The position numbers and the translations under genes are program-made. Shown here in pieces: positions 14,791 through 17,495 of a stretch of 17,495 bases of DNA (positions are counted from its first letter, which is position 1; every line of letters starts with the position of its first letter). Location: assembly GCA_934725285.1 (NCBI GenBank), contig CAKVBK010000036.1, forward strand, positions 1 to 17,495, written 5' to 3'. Origin of the DNA: an uncultured Bacteroidales bacterium (GTDB lineage: Bacteria; Bacteroidota; Bacteroidia; Bacteroidales; UBA932). The notes under the pieces were generated by a model. That model was not told the origin of the DNA and made no database searches. It was given only the letters and a program-made list of their open reading frames with translations.

Positions 14791-16749
14791 ATGATTGACA
14801 TCACATTTCCTGACGGTAGTGTCAGGGCCTTCGAGAAAGGCGTTACAGGTTATGAGATAGCCAAGAGCATCAGCCCCCGGCTTGCGGAGGAAGTTTTGGC
14901 GGTGGCGGTGAAGCCGGCGACAGACACGACTGTCGGCAAGGGAGTCACCTATGACCTGAACCGTCCGATCGAAGAAGACAGTTCGATCGTCCTTTTGAAG
15001 TGGGACGACGATGAAGGAAAGAGAGTTTTCTGGCACTCCTCATCACATTTGATGGCGGAGGCCCTCGAGGACATATTCCCGGGCGTGAAGTTCGGCATCG
15101 GACCGGCCATCGAGAACGGATTCTACTATGACGTGGATCTGGGCGGCCGTCAGATCACCGACGCTGATTTCGCGAAAATCGAGAAGAGGATGCTTGAACT
15201 GGCCCGCGAGAAGCAGGACTTCGTCCGTCAGGACGTGTCCAAGGCCGACGCCCTCAAGCACTTCGAGGAGACCGGTGACAAGTACAAGTGCGAGCTCATC
15301 AGCGAACTCGCCGACGGCACGATCACTTACTACACCAACGGCCATTTCACCGATCTCTGCCGCGGGCCTCACCTGCGCAACACCGAGGTCATCAAGGCCG
15401 TCAAGCTTACCGCCATCGCCGGAGCCTACTGGCGTGGAGACGAGAAGCGCGAGCAGCTCACCAGGATCTACGGAATCACCTTCCCTAAGAAGTCGATGCT
15501 CGATGAATATCTTGTCCTCCTCGAAGAGGCCAAGAAGCGTGACCACCGCAAGCTCGGCAAGGAGATGGAACTCTTCACCTTCTCTTCACGCGTGGGTCTC
15601 GGTCTGCCGCTCTGGCTGCCGAGAGGCGCGGTGATGAGATTCGAGCTGGAGAAATTCCTCCGCAGGAAGCAGAATGAATACGGCTACCTGCCGGTTGTCA
15701 CCCCTCACATCGGAAGCAAGGACCTGTACGTGACCTCGGGCCACTACGCAAAGTACGGCAAGGACTCATTCCAACCGATCCACACTCCTCAGGAGGGTGA
15801 GGAATATATGCTCAAACCGATGAACTGCCCTCACCACTGCGAGATATTCCGTTCCTCTCCAAGATCTTACAAGGATCTGCCTTTGAGACTCGCCGAGTTC
15901 GGAACCGTTTATCGTTACGAGCAGAGCGGAGAGCTCCACGGGCTCACCAGGGTACGTTCCTTCACGCAGGATGACGCCCACATGTTTGTGACCCCTGACC
16001 AGCTCAAGGGAGAATTCGAGAAGGTCATCGACCTGATCCTCTATGTCTTCAGAATCTTCAAGTTCGACAAGTACACGGCACAGGTTTCCCTCAGGGATCC
16101 CAACAACAAGGCCAAGTACATCGGAAGCGACGAGAACTGGGAGAAGGCGGAGAACGCGATCATCGAGGCCGCCAGGGAGAAAGGGCTCAAGACAGTTGTT
16201 GAATATGGCGAGGCCGCGTTCTACGGCCCTAAGCTTGATTTCATGGTCAAGGATGCCATCGGAAGGAAGTGGCAGCTCGGTACCATTCAGGTGGACTACA
16301 ACCTGCCTGAGAGGTTCCAGCTTGAGTATACCGACGCGGACGGAAGCAAGAAGCGTCCTGTCATGATCCACCGCGCTCCGTTCGGGTCCATCGAAAGATT
16401 CACCGCCGTGCTTCTTGAGCACACCAGCGGACACCTGCCGCTCTGGCTCAGCCCGGATCAGATCAAGGTGCTGCCGGTCAGCGAGAAATATGCTGAATAT
16501 GCAAAAAAAGTTTGCGGTTTGCTGAATAATTCCGATATTCGCACTTCTGTCGATGACAGGAATGAGACTCTCGGCAAGAGAATCCGTGAGATTTCCCTGC
16601 TAAGAGTGCCTGTGCTAGCCATCGTGGGAGAAAAGGAAGTGGCGGACGGTACCGTCTCCGTGAGAAGGGAAGGCGCCGATGCCGGCACAATGAAAGTCGA
16701 GGACTTCATCGCTTGGTTCAAGGCCGAAGTGGCCAAGGAACTGGCTTAG
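14791..16749 (+). CDS. thrS: Threonyl-tRNA synthetase
   Basis: Class II synthetase that charges tRNA-Thr with threonine and edits mischarged serine. The 652-residue product is about the usual length (E. coli 642). Domains in order: TGS (about 1-64), the N2 editing domain with HSSSH (His82, His86) and DLCRGPH (Cys190, His194), then the catalytic core, then the C-terminal anticodon-binding domain from about 550 ([17 protein letters not shown]). The core has [32 protein letters not shown], and [12 protein letters not shown] near the C-terminal end. Zinc ligands Cys346, His397 and His527 are all present. No residue expected for editing or catalysis is missing. ATG 14791 is preceded by a T-rich leader with alternative hairpins. 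It is the first gene of the conserved thrS-infC-rpmI order. Confidence 0.98.
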   Translation: MIDITFPDGSVRAFEKGVTGYEIAKSISPRLAEEVLAVAVKPATDTTVGKGVTYDLNRPIEEDSSIVLLKWDDDEGKRVFWHSSSHLMAEALEDIFPGVKFGIGPAIENGFYYDVDLGGRQITDADFAKIEKRMLELAREKQDFVRQDVSKADALKHFEETGDKYKCELISELADGTITYYTNGHFTDLCRGPHLRNTEVIKAVKLTAIAGAYWRGDEKREQLTRIYGITFPKKSMLDEYLVLLEEAKKRDHRKLGKEMELFTFSSRVGLGLPLWLPRGAVMRFELEKFLRRKQNEYGYLPVVTPHIGSKDLYVTSGHYAKYGKDSFQPIHTPQEGEEYMLKPMNCPHHCEIFRSSPRSYKDLPLRLAEFGTVYRYEQSGELHGLTRVRSFTQDDAHMFVTPDQLKGEFEKVIDLILYVFRIFKFDKYTAQVSLRDPNNKAKYIGSDENWEKAENAIIEAAREKGLKTVVEYGEAAFYGPKLDFMVKDAIGRKWQLGTIQVDYNLPERFQLEYTDADGSKKRPVMIHRAPFGSIERFTAVLLEHTSGHLPLWLSPDQIKVLPVSEKYAEYAKKVCGLLNNSDIRTSVDDRNETLGKRIREISLLRVPVLAIVGEKEVADGTVSVRREGADAGTMKVEDFIAWFKAEVAKELA

Positions 16750-16803
16750 TGAGGAGTCTGCGGCAATATTGACAATTTAAAGGAGAGTTTTAAACAGAGC
16801 AGA

Positions 16804-17436
16804 ATGCCTTACAAGCCGAAACCACACTACGGAGGCCCTAAGCCAGCCACCGCATTCAGACCAAGCGCAGGTCCAAGACCGGCAGGAGCACGTGGACCGC
16901 GTCCTTTCGTCCGTCAAAAAGCGGAGGATGAACTGAACATCAACGAGGAGATCACCGCCTCACAGGTCCGTCTGGTCGGTGACAACATAGCGGAACCGGG
17001 TATTTATCCGATTTCCAAAGCCTTGAAGATGGCGGACGAGCTTGAGCTCGATCTTGTTGAGATCAGCGCCAAGGCTGACCCGCCTGTATGTAAGATCCTT
17101 GACTACCAGAAGTACCTCTATCAGCAGAGGAAGAAGGCCAAGGAGATGAAGCAGAACGCCTCCAAGGTTGTCATCAAGGAGATCCGCTTCGGACCGAACA
17201 CCGATGAGCACGACTTCCAGTTCAAACTCAAGCATGCGCAGGAATTCCTGGAGGAGGGCTCCAAGGTCAAGGCGACAATATTCTTCCGCGGACGTTCGAT
17301 CATGTTCGCCGAGCAGGGCGAGAAGCAGCTTCTGCGCTTCGCCGTCGAGCTTGAGGAATATGGCCGCGCGGAGAATATGCCTACCCTTGAGGGAAAGAGG
17401 ATGACGATGATGATCGCTCCTGTAAAGAAAAAGTAA
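16804..17436 (+). CDS. infC: Translation initiation factor IF-3
   Basis: IF-3 binds the 30S subunit, prevents premature 50S joining and checks start-codon pairing. Residues 42-110 match the N-domain ([56 protein letters not shown]). Residues 120-205 match the C-domain ([47 protein letters not shown]). The first 40 or so residues form a Pro/Lys/Arg/Gly-rich extension absent from short IF-3 proteins, so the product is 210 rather than about 180 residues. ATG 16804 is used. AGGAG at 16781-16785 is 18 nt away, too far for a classical ribosome binding site, which is not unusual in this phylum. The frame is open upstream to 16753 and contains an ATT at 16768, noted because infC starts at AUU in E. 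coli. Confidence 0.97.
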   Translation: MPYKPKPHYGGPKPATAFRPSAGPRPAGARGPRPFVRQKAEDELNINEEITASQVRLVGDNIAEPGIYPISKALKMADELELDLVEISAKADPPVCKILDYQKYLYQQRKKAKEMKQNASKVVIKEIRFGPNTDEHDFQFKLKHAQEFLEEGSKVKATIFFRGRSIMFAEQGEKQLLRFAVELEEYGRAENMPTLEGKRMTMMIAPVKKK

Positions 17437-17482
17437 TCCGCTGGGTGCGGAGAACAATATTAACGTTTAATTTATTAAAACA

Positions 17483-17495
17483 ATGGCAAAGCTTA
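17483..17495 (+). CDS. rpmI: Start of ribosomal protein L35 gene (truncated by window edge)
   Basis: Only ATG and MAKL are visible. Position 46 bp after infC in the conserved thrS-infC-rpmI-rplT order, and a start compatible with L35 (Met-Pro/Ala-Lys), make rpmI the likely identity. The gap 17437-17482 holds a small 4-bp GC hairpin (17438-17450) without a T-run, so read-through from infC is expected. The call rests mainly on gene order. Confidence 0.75.

Noticed and set aside
17438..17450. CCGC/GCGG hairpin after infC
   Set aside because: The stem is 4 bp and no T-run follows; infC and rpmI are normally co-transcribed, so it is not called a terminator.
1..17495. Mobile elements, CRISPR arrays, tRNA or rRNA genes
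   Set aside because: I saw no transposase or integrase frame, no regularly spaced repeats and no tRNA-like or rRNA-like sequence on either strand.

Overview
The window comes from a Bacteroidota chromosome, most likely order Bacteroidales. The evidence is a SusC/SusD pair with family signatures, Bacteroidota-type promoters (-7 TAnnTTTG, -33 TTTG/TTG about 20 bp upstream), lipoprotein signals on surface proteins, a BACON domain, a DUF4199 protein and a DUF6377-type regulator. GC content looks moderate (roughly half). Genus cannot be fixed from the sequence alone.

Layout. (1) Positions 1-1600: the 3' tail of an unidentified gene, a very strong hairpin terminator, and a monocistronic purT (formate-dependent GAR transformylase) with its own promoter. 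(2) Positions 1670-11373: a compact polysaccharide utilization locus (PUL). Five co-directional genes separated by 3-30 bp encode a SusC-like TonB-dependent transporter, a SusD-like lipoprotein, a GH30 glycoside hydrolase, a probable surface glycan-binding lipoprotein, and a BACON-LamG-IPT/TIG-like-GDPD lipoprotein carrying an intact glycerophosphodiester phosphodiesterase site. (3) Positions 11436-13093: a separately promoted membrane-tethered regulator (TPR-like periplasmic part, one TM, cytoplasmic DUF6377-type region with C-terminal HTH), probably controlling the PUL. (4) Positions 13096-14655, minus strand: a DPM1/GtrB-like glycosyltransferase and a DUF4199 membrane protein. (5) Positions 14656-17495: a divergent promoter region, then the conserved translation operon thrS-infC-rpmI.

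How the genes work together. The PUL pairs a likely beta-glucan/beta-glucoside hydrolase with a surface phosphodiesterase. This suggests a glycerophosphate-decorated glycan or glycolipid as substrate, for example lipoteichoic acid with a gentiobiosyl anchor or phosphoglycerol-substituted glucan. That is inference. The susC promoter has a good -7 box but no -33 box, and it carries a hexamer direct repeat spaced 11 bp just upstream, which fits activator dependence. The regulator gene itself has a complete promoter.

The most unusual non-coding signal is the thrS leader (about 14712-14790). Four segments can pair as 1-2, 2-3 or 3-4, the last hairpin precedes a T-rich run, and a 10-codon leader ORF overlaps segments 2 and 3. 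This is attenuator-like architecture, but the leader ORF has no threonine codons.
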